Source of the DNA: Malurus cyaneus samueli
Taxonomy: Eukaryota > Chordata > Aves > Passeriformes > Maluridae
NCBI GenBank assembly: GCA_009741485.1
Contig: CM019230.1
Span: 8,482,653-8,546,652, forward strand
Reading direction: 5' to 3'
DNA: 64,000 nucleotides
Position numbers and translations under genes: made by a program
The notes under the pieces: model-generated
The model's input: only the letters and a program-made list of their open reading frames with translations
The model's database searches: none
Told to the model about the DNA's origin: nothing
Shown here: one piece after another, positions 1-22,570 of the stretch
Layout: each line of letters opens with the position of its first letter
Position numbering within the stretch: position 1 is the first letter of the stretch

Positions 1-284
1 CCTAAATGACACTTCCACATCACTTCCTTATGCAATTGTCCATTTCTTCAAATCTGCTGGCACAGTCAGAGAGCCAGTACCTGGGCACTACTGATGTAAA
101 TGCTTGTGAGATAATTTGTTTTCTACCACAGATATTTCAGATGAAAAAAATCAAGTCTATATAAAATCAGAGCTGCAGCTGACAAAAATTTTAAGAGCAG
201 TCAGCTGACCTGAAAAACTAATTTCAAATATAGTTAGAAGAATATATTTTAAAAATTATATTACTAATCAAAATGAAATAGGTT

Positions 285-390
285 TCACAGAGTAGCTGTG
301 GCTGCCCCACCCCTGGAAGCATTCAAGGGCAGGTTGGATGGGGAATTGAGTGGGAGTTGTCTCTGCCCATGGCAGGGGGAATAAAGTCTC
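285..390 (+). repeat. CR1 LINE 3' fragment
   Basis: The 'gctgtggctgccccacccc' phrase followed by a 'caggttggatgggg' phrase is the typical CR1 3' UTR in sense orientation. Short, truncated at both ends. The 1-284 stretch before it is AT-rich with no recognisable gene. Confidence 0.75.
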
Positions 391-554
391 AATTCAGATG
401 ACAGAGAAACACGACTACCTTAGCAGAGAATTCACCATGATAAACCTAATGCAATGTTTTGTCCTAGAAGCCACAGCTGGAGGATGTATGTCAGGACTTT
501 TTGAAAATTTGCATTTAGCTGTAGAAATGAAGTGACAGGAGCCACCTGTTGAAA

Positions 555-775
555 ATCACAAAACCACAGAATCAATTAGGCTGGGATAGATCTGAGATCA
601 CTGAGTTCAGCCTATGACTTAACACCACCATGGCATGCAGTGCCATGTTCAGTTTTTCCTTAAACACCTCCAGAGACAGTGACACCACCACCAGCCTCTG
701 GGTAGCCCATTCTAATATCTAATCACCCTTTCTGTGAAGAAATTCTTCCTATTGCCCTAAATGTTTTAGTACAGG
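555..775 (-). repeat. CR1 LINE 3' fragment, antisense
   Basis: Antisense CR1 3' region: it starts near 'aaccacagaatca' and ends with 'gtgaagaaattcttcctatt', the reverse complement of the usual CR1 'aggaagaaattcttcac' motif. Moderately diverged. Confidence 0.7.
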
Positions 776-1339
776 AAGGTATTAACATTTCTGGAGTTGT
801 ACATACAAGTGAGAATTTTGAAAAAGAGTACAAGACAGTATTAAAGAGTAGTATTTGTCTCTACTCTGCTTGGATAATATGACTAACTCTGATGTCACAG
901 CTCAAAAGATATGGCAATAAATGTGCAAGCTGCAAGGAAAGCACTGAAGTGTCCTTCATAGTTGATCTAAAAGACTAAGAAATTCCCCTAGATTTATGTT
1001 ATCAAAGAAATAATAAAGATATTCAGCAGCAAACCATGATGGCTTGAATGGCAGCAACTTGTGAATTGATCATCAGATACTCAAGGGCTACCAATAATAA
1101 CTAAAAACAGCGAGATGGCTGTTCATAGATGACTGTGTGCAGGGGGACACTGGGGAAAGGACATAAATATAGAGAAAGGCTGAAGAATGCTGGCAGTGCC
1201 TGGAAACGAGGAAAATCAGCTTTCATTCCCTTCTTGGTTTGAAAGGGTTTGATGTAGGTGCTCCAAGGAGAAGATCTCAATCTTTTCTGCATGGGACATC
1301 CTGTTCAGCCTTTTCTGTATTAACTGCATGAGACAGCTG

Positions 1340-1705
1340 TTTACTTTCTTGTGAGAATCAGAGAACATCCTGAGCACAAACACAAGGATCATTCAAGTCC
1401 AGCTCCTGGCCCTGCACTGGACCACACCAAGAACCCCACCCTGTCCCTGAGGGCATTGTCCCAACACTTCTTGGGCTCTGGCAGCCTTGGGACTGTCACC
1501 ATCCTCTTGTTCAGTGCTCAAACACCCTCTGGGTGAAAAACTTTTTCCTGATATCCGAACTAAATCTTCCCCAACTCAGCCTCCTGATGTTACCTTGAGT
1601 CTGTCACTGGTCACAAGAGTGAAGAACCTTTTCCTAATATTGAACCTAAACCTCCCCTGACTCAGCTTCATCCCATTTCCCTTGGAACCTGGGTCACAAG
1701 AATGG
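1340..1705 (-). repeat. CR1-like LINE fragment, antisense
   Basis: Contains two successive blocks of the type 'aaaaactttttcctgatatc' / 'aagaaccttttcctaatatt', the antisense CR1 3' motif, plus 'ctgtcactggtcacaagagtg'. The block duplication suggests two overlapping insertions or an internal duplication. No coding capacity. Confidence 0.6.
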
Positions 1706-2034
1706 GAATCTTGCATGATATGTCCATGCTGCCACTAGAAGGCAAAGCAAATACACTGGGAATAAGGCACGAGCCTTTAGAGGGAAGGGAAAATGAAGGA
1801 AGTGAGACACTTTGATGTTCTGTGTGTATTTAAGTGAAAAGGAGTCAAATTCACAAAGTCAAAGAGACAGGCTAGCCTCTGTATCTTGACATCCATGTCT
1901 CCATGGCTCTTCAGAGAGGTGCACAGGTTTTTTCAGGAAGAGGTTGGTTTATACACTGTGTCAGTATGAGGACAGAGCAAACTGCAAAGATTGTAGAGGC
2001 TCTTTCTTGTTTTTTCATGTTAGAGAAGGCCAAG

Positions 2035-2170
2035 TTATAGAACAATAGAATTTTACAATGGTTTGGGTTGGAAGGGGCCGAAAGACCATCTTGTTCCAGC
2101 CCCATGAATGGACAAGGATCCCTTACACTGACCATGTGCAACCTGGCCTTGAAAACTCAGGGATGTGGTG
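2035..2170 (-). repeat. CR1 LINE 3' fragment, antisense
   Basis: The 'caatggtttgggttggaagg' antisense CR1 3' end, continuing to 'cctggccttgaaaact'. 5'-truncated copy. Confidence 0.75.
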
Positions 2171-2269
2171 TTGGCCTTGTGGCTCTATTCTGACAAAACC
2201 CAGCAAATGTCCCTGCAGCTGGTACAGGTCATTATTACAAACCCAGGGAGGTTTTATTATAATCTAAGT

Positions 2270-5200
2270 TTTGGGTTATACAGTGCTATAAAAACTTAGA
2301 CACAGTGCAAGCTGAATGGTAGAAATACAAACTCTCAGATAAATTTCCCATGATCTCAACCAGGGAAAACATGCAGCTTTTGATATTGTATGTTTCAATT
2401 GCCTGCCACTGCTTTTAAATAGGACTTTAAACAGGAAAATGAAACTCCATTCTGTCCAAGACAGAAGCTCAGAAAGTCCATGACCTTTTGCCCTACACTG
2501 GATGTCATTTCAGTTTGTCTGAAGTTTTTTTGGTGAGCCTGGCTCCTGTTTGTGTGGAAGTTCACCCATAAAGAAATTTTGTCAGAACTCCCTGGAAGTA
2601 TCTGGCCACTTATTTAGATTGCTCAGCACCCACAAACTGCACCAAGAAGATACCACTCTTTAGATACATACTGCATGCAGAAGAAAACGCTGCCTGAAGC
2701 TTTCATTTAGGAAATGGATTATATATGGTTGCAGACTGGTTTAAATTTAAATTTTTCATAACCCATCATATTATGATCAGAGTTTCACTCTTTTAATTTT
2801 TTTTGTGCCAAGCTAGCAGTGAAATGAAATATTTCTGTTTATTCAGACTATGCTCTTATAGACAGAAAAAAAGCTCTTCCATTTAGGCATAAACTACAAA
2901 TAGAAGCTGAAAAATATTTACTCATTCTTTCAGCCATGATTTGGGTTTAGTCTGATGGATATTTTTCCTGTCTATAGAGGTTTTTGCTAGAAAATACAGA
3001 TATAGTGACTTATGACTGATATTCCTTTAAATATTTGTTTCCTATAAAATGAAATATAAAGAAATATAACACCTATTTCCTTGAACAAATTGCAAGAACC
3101 ACTGTGACAAAGTAACTGTGATTAGCAGAGCTTTGATCTTACAGAAGTACTTGGGAGATTTTTGGTTAGCATTGATGGAACTGATGCTTTGGCCAAGGTG
3201 TCTCACAAATCTGAGAGTCGTTTCAGTTCTACAAACAGAAGCTCTAAACAGAGAAGCTCTAGATTTGAATTACACAAAAATATAAGGAATATTGTCTCAA
3301 ATATATATATATATATATTTGTCTCCTGGTAACCCTTTCTTTATAAAAATGCTAGGAACACAGATATGGGCTCTACAGCACATACAGATGTAAACCCACT
3401 TTCTTAGAAACTCAAGGAAATGGAGAGAATAAGTGGATAGAAATACCTTATCACTTTCAGTTTATAGTAAGTCTGTTTATTGTCCTAATGCCCATACACT
3501 TCATAGAAATGTACCCTAAATATATATGTGATTTTTATTCTGTTAAACTGAAATGTACCAAATATCAGTAACTGGTTTTAAAAATTATTCAAATCAAAAT
3601 TTGTAATAATAAATAATAATTATTAAAAATCTGCATTAAAATTCCTTGAAGTGAATTACACTGAGATATTTAATCATTAAATACCTACAACTCTTACAGA
3701 TTATAAGGCAATATAGAAAAAAGAAGTAAGCATTCAGAATTTGGTCTAGATATAGGAAAAAACAAGATAGTTTAGTGGATCTCTACAAGAAATAAAGGTA
3801 GAAATCACATGCAGATTTACTAGCTTTCTGTGTAAAGGTGGGGTGCAGATGGAAACCAGTAACAGCAGATTTCACAAACTGGAGATTCAATGCTCACCCT
3901 TCATACAACTCAAAGGCTTAAAGGTAGTGCCAGAAACAAATCAAAGCTAGTTTAGAACAAAGAAAAAAAAAGTATAAAATAAACATGATCCATAATAGTA
4001 TTGTTATCTCATAGGAAAACTGAAAAACAAATATAACTCAATACTGATCTGTATTGCTATAAAAAGTGATTTGTAAGGGTTGTAAAACAATTTATTCACT
4101 GTATGAATGAGGATTAATAGAAGAAAGGTGTAATAATGACCTAGTCAGATAAAGTTCTAATATAAAACTCTACAGCTTTGCAGACATTATTTCTCATTAC
4201 TAATTTGTAAAAAAAATAAATTGTTATTTCAGAAGAATTTTTGATACAAATATGCTGTTTGTGACAGTTAAAATGCTATGTACTGAAATTCACTTTTATA
4301 CTTTTTATACTGTCCATTATTAATTATTGAATTAGCTTACCTGTTTCACAAGAAACAATATCATGATGGAGCTGGCAGATGTTGGAGGTATTCTGGACCA
4401 AAGTCCCATACTGGAATAGAGAGCAAAAAGTGTCACAATGCCCATTGAAATAAATTTGCCCCCAATATGCTGCTATTTCACTCTACTATAGAGCAATTAT
4501 ATCACTGTCCTGTGGGAAAAAATAAAAAAAAATTAAAAAAAGAAAAAAAAATGGAAAAAAAGAAGTAAAAATGTCTTCTTTTATGAATGCCACTGTTCCA
4601 TGAACCTTCTTTGCAAGTAAGTGAGGAAGTGTCCTAAAATGTTTAGCCTTGCTAGATTCCAACCGCGTTTTGGTTTTTCTGATTAAAGGCAGTGAGAGCT
4701 TAATCTAAACTTCACAGCAACTCTGCTTACTGTAGCTTGTCCATTAGCCAATAAGAAGTCAGAAAACTATTAAAACATTAAAGGGCTGATCCTGTTCCTT
4801 GAAGCTCCATAGGAATTTTGCCAGTGATTTTTCCAGAATGCAACCCAGCTCCATAAAAACACATATATATATTTATATACACCTCATAAAACCAATAAAT
4901 GACACCTCAGAACATAGAAAAACTTAGTGTAGGAAGCTTCCTGAGTAGTAGTCTGTTAACAAGTAGCTCAGTAGTAGTTGGTTTTATGCTTTTTTATCAT
5001 AATTTTTCAAATATGCCCAGCCAATGTAGGATCAGGGAGAATCTAAATATGAAAACAATTATGTTACCAGTGGTTAAAGTTTTACTACAATTCTTGTGAC
5101 ATTCAGTGTTTTCTTCAAAGCTTCAGTTGCCAGGTTGGAGAACCTGACAATGAATTTCAGCTTTAATTTTCAAAAACCTCTTTCCATCATTTCTGGTTAA

Positions 5201-5400
5201 AGAGAAGACCCTGAAAACATTAATAAATCTATGTGTTATGCAGGTTCAGAGAATAAAACCTTTTATAATACAATCAATTTAAAGTGTAGCTTACGATTGT
5301 CATGCTTTATATTGAGAATACTGAGAGTCAGGAAAATGTTGTCTCATCATTTCCAAGAGAAATTAAACTTGTGGCTGTTTGTGCCAAAGGGTGGCTTGTG
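2270..5400. other. AT-rich intergenic DNA, no gene seen
   Basis: No exon with recognisable protein similarity on either strand. Simple-sequence patches only: a (TA)n run near 3300-3320 and an A-rich tract near 4515-4565. The neighbouring stretches 390-555, 775-1340 and 1705-2035 are likewise empty apart from the repeats listed. Confidence 0.6.
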
Positions 5401-5404
5401 CCCT

Positions 5405-5462
5405 TCCCAGAATCACAGAATCACAGATCACAGTCACAGAATCACAGAATCACAGATCAAGA
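5405..5462. repeat. CAGAATCA microsatellite from a CR1 tail
   Basis: Several tandem 'cagaatca' / 'cagatca' units. This octamer is the hallmark of CR1 3' termini; here only the expanded tail is clear. Confidence 0.75.
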
Positions 5463-6004
5463 AATTGTCAAAATCTTTCCTAAAGCGACACCAGTCTGCA
5501 TTCCTGTGAAGTGCCTGACCACGCTCTGGGGGAAGTGTAGAAGGATCTCTGTTAGGTGAATCTCTGTTAGAAGGTTTTTTGGGAACGAGGTCATGAATTG
5601 CTGTTACTGAGCAACCCAGACACAGATAGAGCAGAGTGAGATAGAAGAGGATGGGAAAGAGGAGGATGTGACTACAGCAGTGTAACACGTACCTCACACT
5701 GACCATGAAGAAGAAGCATAGTAAGAAGCAAGAACAAATTGAAGAACAAAAGAACAATTGAAGAAAGAGCAAAATGCTGAAAACGCTGATTTAAAACTGC
5801 AAGGCATACAAAACACACTTTTGCAAATATACCAATCATATGCTAAGAAGTAATAGACAGACAGCTAAATTAACCAATGAATAATTGCCAATCATATAGA
5901 GAGGCTAGCTTATGAAAGTAAATAAAAAAGAGCTTGTATTAGAAATAAACGGATCATGCTCATCATATTGGTGTCTGCATGACCTTGTGCCCCCGTCGAT
6001 CACA

Positions 6005-6335
6005 GGGAAGAATCTTTTTTTACACCCACCATGGCCCTCCCTGGCACAGCTCCAGCCATTCCTTGGAGTTTCTCTGGTCACAGAGGGATCAGCCGTGCCC
6101 TCAGAGGAGCTGCAGCCCCTGTGAGCTCTGATCTCCATTTCCTCAGAATGAACAGCCCCAGCTCCCCCAGCTCCTCTCTCAGGGCTTCCTCTCAAGGCCC
6201 TTCACCATCTTTGTTCCCCTCCTTTGGATGCACTCCAATAATTTCAGATCCTTTGTAGATTTTGGCTCACAAAACTCCCGAGCCCTCCAGGGAGGCCACT
6301 GCAGTGCAGAAAGATGGGGTGATCCCACGCTGGGA
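6005..6335 (-). repeat. CR1 LINE, end of ORF2, antisense
   Basis: Read on the minus strand this encodes a decayed CR1 reverse-transcriptase C-terminal phrase (L-L-E-C-I-Q-R-R-G-T-K-M-V-K-G-L-E), matching the typical 'LE-x-x-QRR-A-T-K' segment. Interrupted by stops, so a dead copy. The surrounding 5460-6005 and 6335-8190 DNA holds no gene I can support. Confidence 0.65.
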
Positions 6336-8189
6336 CTGTGGAGGTCAGCGATAGCCCAGTTTTTAGTAACACTCATGCTCTTCTTCTTGGAGAAAAGGGT
6401 TGAAAACCAGAAGAAAACCAGGAGACAAAAAAAACCCCAAAAAACCAGAAAATCGGGAGACAGAAAAATGCATTGTTTCTAGAATTGTTTTCACTCAGAG
6501 ACCAACTTTACACCTGGGAGATGTTAGAAAATTCTCAGCGTGAGAGAATTCACGTATCTGTATTTGCTTTGGGTTGTTTCTCTTTGTGCTCCTACTCTAT
6601 CGTAGTAGGTAACAGAATGTTGTTAAATACTTGAAAGCATCCTTCCCATAGGATTACGACCTCTTTTTAAGGGGGAAAGGGAGATAAGAAGTTCAGAGTT
6701 TGTAAAATATAACCTGGTGATGGACTGTGCCTGCTCCAGGCCCACAACGCACGGCTTAGGCCTCGCTGCTTTTTGCCCCTGCTAAGATGGAATAAACTTA
6801 GCAGTGCATGTGTCCCCATTTTGCTAGTAAAATAATGGAATTAATCTTTTCTTCATGCTTCAGCTGTGGATCATGGCTGTCTTGTGTTACCTGCATATAT
6901 TCAGTTTACACATTTCTGAACTTTATTCCAGTAAAAATCACTGCATATAAGACTTTGCTTGAAGGAAGGTCTAGCTAATCGATTTGCTTCTCTCTTTATT
7001 TTCTTTCTTTTTTCATAGTTTGACAGAACTAACCAATAAATGCTCATGCAATACATTTATCCTATTATATAGAGCATTCTTACATGAAAAATTTATTTGG
7101 AAGCTGTGGTACCAGCATTGCAGAAAACTGTCTCCATGAAACATCTGAGACTGCAGTTGTCAACCAGAAGGTATCAATGGTTTCACAGGCCCCAAAATGT
7201 TTGAATACAACCATATGCAAATTACACATAGGAACAGAAACATAGATAATTGTTTAATCCTTAGAAGGATTTCCCTCCCTTCTTCCCTCCTGCTCGTCCT
7301 GTTCTCACACTTTTCCCACTCTGTTCTCACAAGTGCTACACCTTTGTGAAAATGCAGTAAGACAACGATGTAGGAAATAATAACTGCTGGCTCAAGCTAC
7401 ATCTGATTTTTGGGTTGTGAGATTTGCTCTGCAGTCCAGACCTGCTTGGTCTTTCACTCTGCTGCTGGCCAGCCCTGTAAGCTGAGCTCTTCGTAACAAC
7501 ATAAAACAGGCATTTATCTCGTTCCTTTAAGTTTCATGCTGGGATTCATCAAGCCAACTGCTTCTCCAACTCTGACATCTTTTCTAGAGAATTGTCTTGA
7601 AAATCCACATTATTTTCATTAGAAGATACATGTATGACTTCAGTGTCTGTCCTGTGATACCATTCTCCACCAGGGCAGTTGTTTTGACTTTACAGCTGTA
7701 AAATGAAGCAGTGAATAATTAACATTCCTGCTCTTTTTAGTTCTTTGCATAACTTAATTGCATCATCAAACAGGCAGAAGAAAAAACATATATAACACAT
7801 CAAGGTGGGAAATATGTTCTAGATGGAGGAAAAAGAAGTGCTATTTCACAGATAAGATGCACATATAGAATTAGGATAACTCAGCATTTTCTCTAATGTT
7901 TCACATAACTTGGGCAAAATTTGGATTATGTGTTCACGGAGGCAGACTGGACAGTGCCCAGGAATCCATCAAGAGCAAAGTCAGGTAATTTATTACTTTC
8001 ATTTGTAACTGGGGGAGCTTTGAACATCTGCATTCACCTTTCAAGTGGTCTTGGGCAATGCTGCATGCTGTGAAATGCCATAACTTACCAGCCGGTTTTA
8101 GCTCCTTTTGAATTTCTTTATAGTAAGAGTCACAACTGTATTCAATTTAAGCAGTGTTCAGTGTTACAGGAGCATTTGGAACTGGGAGA

Positions 8190-8330
8190 TTTTATTTATT
8201 CCTTAGCTAAGAAATAGAGAGATTCCATCAGTCTGACTCCACTTCCGATCAAGGTAAACAGGCATATTTTGTATAAATAAAACTTTACTGATTGCATACT
8301 GGGGTACTTCCAATGCTTCTGTATTCTGTG
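8190..8330 (+). pseudogene. decayed copy of GSG1L2 exon 2 and flanking intron
   Basis: The segment contains 'catcagtctgactcca' followed by 'cttccgatcaaggtaaac', which parallels true exon 2 (10459-10506: 'atcagtctgactccagcttc' then 'gatcgaggtaga'). Similarity spreads into the upstream 'gattttatttatt' tract and the downstream 'catattt...actttactgat' intron sequence. A stop codon (TGA) falls in the exon frame in this copy, and it lies upstream of coding exon 1, so it is not usable as exon 2. It is best read as a relic of a local duplication. Confidence 0.6.
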
Positions 8331-8613
8331 CATGATTCATGAGGCAAATTATAATTTATTGTGCCATTTCCTCATATTTCTTTCACAATACATTGCTGCC
8401 AAGCAACTGTCCTTTATTCTTAATCTCCCCTGCCACATGATATCTGGTCATGCCCAGATCTATGCTCTCTGTCTTAAACTCCTAAGCTGGTACAATTTTC
8501 TGAGAGCAATGAAGAATGGGATGGTAAATACAGTCAGGTATTTCATCAGGCAGATAGATGCACAAATTTGTAAGAGGTTGTTTCTGGAATAATTGCTAGT
8601 GCAGCTGTAGAGG

Positions 8614-18631
<10,018 letters not shown>

Positions 18632-18697
18632 AGCTGAACCATATCTCAAGGCATCCTGTAAATTATAATACTAGATCCAAATGAAACAGTGTTCATT

Positions 18698-18703
18698 AAT
18701 AAA
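18698..18703 (+). terminator. GSG1L2 polyadenylation signal AATAAA
   Basis: Canonical AATAAA 67 nt after the stop codon, the first one downstream of the CDS. Confidence 0.65.
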
Positions 18704-18704
18704 A

Positions 18705-20589
18705 TGTATCCATGTGTAGTATATTTATTTTTCTTAATCAATTATATTTCTGTGGGTGTTCCAAGGAAGTCTTGTATTGGAAAAGAGGATTCAGGTATCT
18801 CAGTTCAGATAACATTGACATAGGTTCCCCACTGTTCTGGTTTTTCAGTAGTCTCTGATGTTATTAGACAGTATGTGAGTTTGATAGAATTTTAGAGCGT
18901 TATGGATTCCACTCTAATTCTTTATTAAAAAGTCTGTAAAAAAATCCTGTCCTGAAACTAAAAACCATGAAAACAGGCAAGCAAATAAGGAATATGGTGC
19001 ATGTCTTGAATAATTTTTTTTTGTTATGAACAGTACAATCTCTACAAGAAAATCTGAGGATTGCAGCTTATGGATCAAGAGTTTCACCATAGGCATAGTG
19101 GATTTGCTGTGAAAGGAAGACTATTAGAGGAAACAAGCTTTCAATATAATTGAGAATTTTCAATTTAAAATGAGAAAGCAAACTGAAATCTGAAAGTACA
19201 TGGTTGTGGACAGCACACAACTCACCTCATTTCTAGGAATCAATTCTAGTTACAGAGTCAGAAAGAATCAGAATTTGGTTTATACATTTACACATGAAGA
19301 ATCTATAATCACATTAAAGATGGGGAAGTAGAAATTATTACAGTCTTCACAGATCAGGAACATGTAGCTGTTCTACTCTGAGGATCAACATGGTCCTTCC
19401 TCATGGAACTGAGTCGTGTGTCTGCTTTGTTGGACACCAGCTTTTCTTCATTGTTGGGTGGAATACTCCTGTTAATGAACCTGTTGGGAAATAACACTTG
19501 TGAACTCTGGGTGGCAGACATCTTACACAGTACACTGAGCACCTCTGGCTTTGGAAAAATCCCTATGTATTTTTATTCAGGCAATAAATATAGTTTGAGC
19601 TTGGTATGCCAGTAGGATCTATAACAGGTCAGGTTATGGCCCTTGATAAACTGGAGCTGATAACAGAGAAGCATCATTGAGTTAGAAGAAAATCATAAGT
19701 GGTAAGAGAGGGAAACTGAGAGACAATGAGGCCCCAAAGCAAGATGGGCAGTGAAGCCCATGTCTTCAGAATGGTCATGGTGAGAAGCCCAGAAAGGTGG
19801 CAGGGACCTGGGCCCAGATCCATTCACTTCTTAGCCTGGCCCTGAGTGTCTCTTGGGAGTGCTGTGACCTCAGAACTGGCAGTGTGTGGGCAGGACATGG
19901 GCAGGAGCATCACACACTGGATGTTGCTTGCTGCTGGTGTTTGCAGTTTGTGCAGCAATTCTGGCTTCAGCTCACCTGGGAGCAAGTTCAAGGCCACTCA
20001 GATCCAGGCTCAGGTGGGAAAAACTGGCTCCTCCTCAGGGAGTTTGATGCACTCATGGCAGTGGTACCAGGGAGAGAGCTCTACAGGGGCTGAATTGCAA
20101 GTTTAGGGCCCAGAGCATGGCTCTGCAAAGGACCAGAACTCTGCTGAAGGCAATGCTTGAGTTCTCAGTATTGGAGTGACACCTCAGTAGATGTTACCTC
20201 TGGCATCCCACGAATCCATTGTCCCAGACACAGCAGAGGTTCTGGTGCAGATTCAGCTGCTGAAGAACAATGCAAAACTCTGGGTTTAAGGCTGCAGGGA
20301 CTAAAGTTGGGGTCACTTGTTTGATACTGCCAGGGCCAGGAATGCTAGATGTTATGACTTCCTCCAAGAGGGGCAGAACTGTTTCTCTACTGGCAAATCT
20401 GCAATTCCAGAATAGTTTTGGCCTCTAGCGGCAGATAAGAAGCTGCAAGCTGTGCCTGGGAAGCACTGGGAGACAGCTGAGCCTGACACATGCAGTAGAA
20501 ACGGCGTTCCAGCGTGGGAGACTGTATCTTTCAGGACTTGTTGACTTGACTTACTATCCAGGAACATTTACTGTTCACTGGAAGATTAG
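18705..20589. other. intergenic, no gene seen
   Basis: No exon recognised on either strand. From about 19700 the composition becomes more GC-rich and repeat-like, probably the 5' part of the decayed LINE that follows, but I cannot name a family for it. Confidence 0.5.
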
Positions 20590-21770
20590 ATCTGAGATGT
20601 TTCAGGGGGGCTGCTGAAGCCAGTCCATCCCTTAGACTGCAATTCCATGCTGATTATCCATGTGGACACAAATGATAATGTCCAGGAGACACTGAGCAAG
20701 TGAAGAGTAACTACATGGTTCTGCATGTGAAGGTGCAGGACATCAGGGCTCAGGTGATGCTCTCATTGTTCTTACAAGGACAAAGCTTGGCAGTAGGGCA
20801 TGGATCGAGTGGGGCAACACTTGATTTTGCACAGCAGACCTGGTGACAGGCTTTGACAAAAGTAGGGCTCATTCAGAGGATAAGGAACAGCTCGGGAGAA
20901 AGAGGGTCCACTCGGCAAAGCTGGACAGAAACATCTTTGTGATCAGACTGGCTAACTTTTTGGCAAATAATTTAGAGATGCTCTAGGAATAACAGAAGAG
21001 TGAGATTTTGTCATGAGATGGAAGCCTATGGTAATGGAAAACAAAGGTGCAAGGTGATATGAGACCTCAGGAATGATAAAAAAGGGTTAAGAAAGCCCAT
21101 AAATGCAAACAGCCTGGGAAACAAATGGGAAACTAGAGATGTACATAGAGCTGACAAGCTGCAGTACTATTGGAACAAGAGCTGTGTTTGCATGGTTGGG
21201 CTGCTGCAATGCTGAAGATTAACTCAGTGGAGATGGACTTGGGGAAAGCCAACAGCATTTTGGGTTTTATTAACAGGAACACACCCAGTAGATAAAGGAA
21301 AGTGATAATTCCTTGTCACTTAGCATTAGATGACATACAGAATCCTGTTTGGGGATAAAACATGAAAAACATGAACAAAGTGCATCAACTTCAGCAGATG
21401 GCCACCAGGACAATGAAGATGACTGGAGCATATATGGTATGAAAAGAGGCTGAGGCATTTTTTCTGCCTGCAGAAGAAACTTCAGAGGGACTTGAGGCCC
21501 TCCAATATCTGTGTCTGGCTGGTTTGTAGTTTCCACTAGAATGTAATTTATTACATGGAGCCAGGCCTTTTACATTGGTGCATTATATGAGGATGTGAAA
21601 CACTGGACATAGGCTCATCTAAGAGAGACTTGAACAGAGTAGGAGAAATTTCCCAAAGTGGGGATTTGTCAAATGGTGAAACAGGCTGCTGAGAAGAGTT
21701 GAAAAGTGTTAGAAGTTAGGATTTCTCCTTTTGTTTCCCTTCCTGGGGATTTTTTTTCCCCATTTTGTTG
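20590..21770 (+). repeat. decayed CR1 LINE, sense orientation
   Basis: Around 20640-20760 a frame reads ...LIIHVDTNDN..., like the 'VHVGTND' esterase-type motif of CR1 ORF1; around 21380-21480 the text parallels the CR1 ORF2 end ('caacttcagcagatggccac', 'ggcattttttctgcctgcag'). Many stops and indels. Family assignment is moderate and internal boundaries are uncertain. Confidence 0.45.
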
Positions 21771-22369
21771 CTGAGATATATTAATAGGCAATTAATGGTA
21801 AATGTTAATTAACATTCATTGTTACCTTAATGACTAAGTGCTTAGGAAGAACAAAAGAAGTTGCCAAGCCCAGGGGTGGACTGCATCCTGCAGCTGATCC
21901 CTTATCGTGTGGAACAGTGTGGGGCTTGCTAAAGGATGTCAGTCAGATGTCAGTATTTATATACAAAGTCATCTCCTGACAACCTCAGCAGTGTTTGTTG
22001 GGATTTTGTTTTCCTCTGCCTAACTTGACTGCAGTTTCATTAATTTTCAATGATTTCAGCATTTGGTATTATCCAAATTTTCCCATCATGTGTGAAAACT
22101 GACAGAATCACATTCTCTGGTTGAGAGAGTATCAAAATTGTCTTGGCTGGAGAGCAGTGATCAATCTTACCTACACCTATAGACTCACACAGAACTAAAG
22201 AATAATTTATGTTATAAGCCTGTCATGAGGTCATTAGGTTTGTCTCTTGAACCTTCCCTCCTAAAGACAGGCCAGTGGTGTTCTTCAGAGACTGAAGCAG
22301 TTGAATTTTGAATATATTCAAGAAAAGAGATTTCCTGACCTCGTTGGGAACATGTCCAAATGCTTCACT

Positions 22370-22570
22370 GCTGCAATTGTAGAAAAGTATTTCCTAATAT
22401 CAAATCAGAATGTCACGCGTTCCAATTTGTGTCCATTACCTTTTTTTTCTTCTACTGCACACATTTGAGAAGAATCTCATTCCATATTCCATACACCATC
22501 CTACTAGGTAGCTGCAGACAGCAATAAGATTTCCCCTTTAATCTTTAGAAAAGTCTGTCTTTATCCTTTA
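22370..22570 (-). repeat. old CR1 LINE remnant, antisense
   Basis: Diverged antisense CR1 3' text: 'agaaaagtatttcctaatatc' followed by 'ttgtgtccattacc' and 'gagaagaatctcattccat'. Similar but weaker blocks at about 24210-24440 may belong to another old copy. Otherwise 21770-24660 shows no gene. Confidence 0.5.

Noticed and set aside
5405..5462. short repeats resembling a CRISPR array
   Set aside because: Units are directly adjacent CR1-tail octamers without spacers, in a vertebrate sequence.
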